The position numbers and the translations under genes are program-made. DNA of 64,000 nucleotides from Hyphomicrobiales bacterium (lineage in GTDB: Bacteria > Pseudomonadota > Alphaproteobacteria > Rhizobiales > Xanthobacteraceae): the NCBI GenBank assembly GCA_021732215.1, contig JAKFVL010000028.1, positions 1-64,000 of the forward strand, in the 5' to 3' direction. Of the stretch, positions 63,989-64,000 are shown in pieces (the first letter of the stretch is position 1; each line of letters starts with the position of its first letter). A model generated the notes under the pieces. It saw nothing but the letters and a program-made list of their open reading frames with translations. It did not search any database and was not told the DNA's origin.

Positions 63989-64000
63989 AAGTTCTTGTTG

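Overview
The window comes from the chromosome of an alphaproteobacterium, most likely a member of the Nitrobacteraceae (the Bradyrhizobium / Rhodopseudomonas / Nitrobacter / Afipia group). Three things point there. Gene order follows that group: nuoABCD, HU, lon, clpX, clpP and tig, then glnB-glnA; plsX-fabH-ihfA-merR; and glyA-nrdR-ribD-ribE-ribH-nusB-thiL. The base composition is GC-rich. Small palindromic repeats typical of these genomes lie between genes. Species cannot be fixed from the sequence alone. Most of the window is core chromosome; I see no insertion sequence, prophage, rRNA operon or CRISPR array.

Layout. 1-1805: start of the nuo (complex I) operon on the minus strand, with nuoD cut off by the left edge. 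2164-4257: exported caspase-like protein. 4360-7330: tRNA-Asp, an HU protein, peptidase T, a methyltransferase and tRNA-Val. 7411-15925: protein quality control on the minus strand (lon, clpX, clpP, tig, tRNA-Leu). A three-gene cassette of unknown function (two zinc-ribbon proteins and one secreted protein) sits between clpP and clpX. 16073-18895: a copper-less multicopper-oxidase-fold protein facing the NAD(P)HX repair enzyme. 19093-21237: glnB-glnA behind a sigma-54-type promoter. 21252-27301: an AI-2E-type exporter, a PhoX-like phosphatase, small proteins and a diguanylate cyclase. 27448-28608: rplM-rpsI with a clear promoter. 28614-34478: lipid/CoA and sulfur metabolism (thioesterase, ECHDC3-like crotonase, CoA-binding protein, metY), an FTR1-type iron permease and heme A synthase. 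34489-44180: an exopolysaccharide locus (deacetylase-like, GNAT, Wzc-like, Wza-like, GT4, initiating phosphotransferase, Wzy-like). 44172-47689: an alpha/beta hydrolase, a DUF169 protein, a thiolase and tRNA-Pro. 47768-52980: merR, ihfA, fabH, plsX, DUF177, a bc1 assembly chaperone, and divergent bamE. 53109-56913: an orphan TTT receptor, a glycine-zipper protein and an H+-pyrophosphatase. 57134-62981: thiL, nusB, ribH, ribE, ribD, nrdR and glyA. 63309-63824: a MarR regulator.

How it fits together. Lon, ClpXP and trigger factor form one proteostasis block. GlnB and GlnA are the sensor and enzyme of ammonium assimilation. The polysaccharide genes form a Wzx/Wzy-type export pathway, but no flippase is visible and both the kinase-like and the deacetylase-like proteins have lost key residues. 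The riboflavin genes form a tightly packed operon with nusB, nrdR and glyA, and different palindromic repeats occupy three of its gaps.

The least explained items are: the clpP-clpX cassette with twin zinc ribbons; a paired-hairpin repeat whose copies show compensatory base changes; a palindrome inside the rplM promoter; a structured leader ahead of metY; and two plus-strand terminator-like hairpins that follow no annotated gene.
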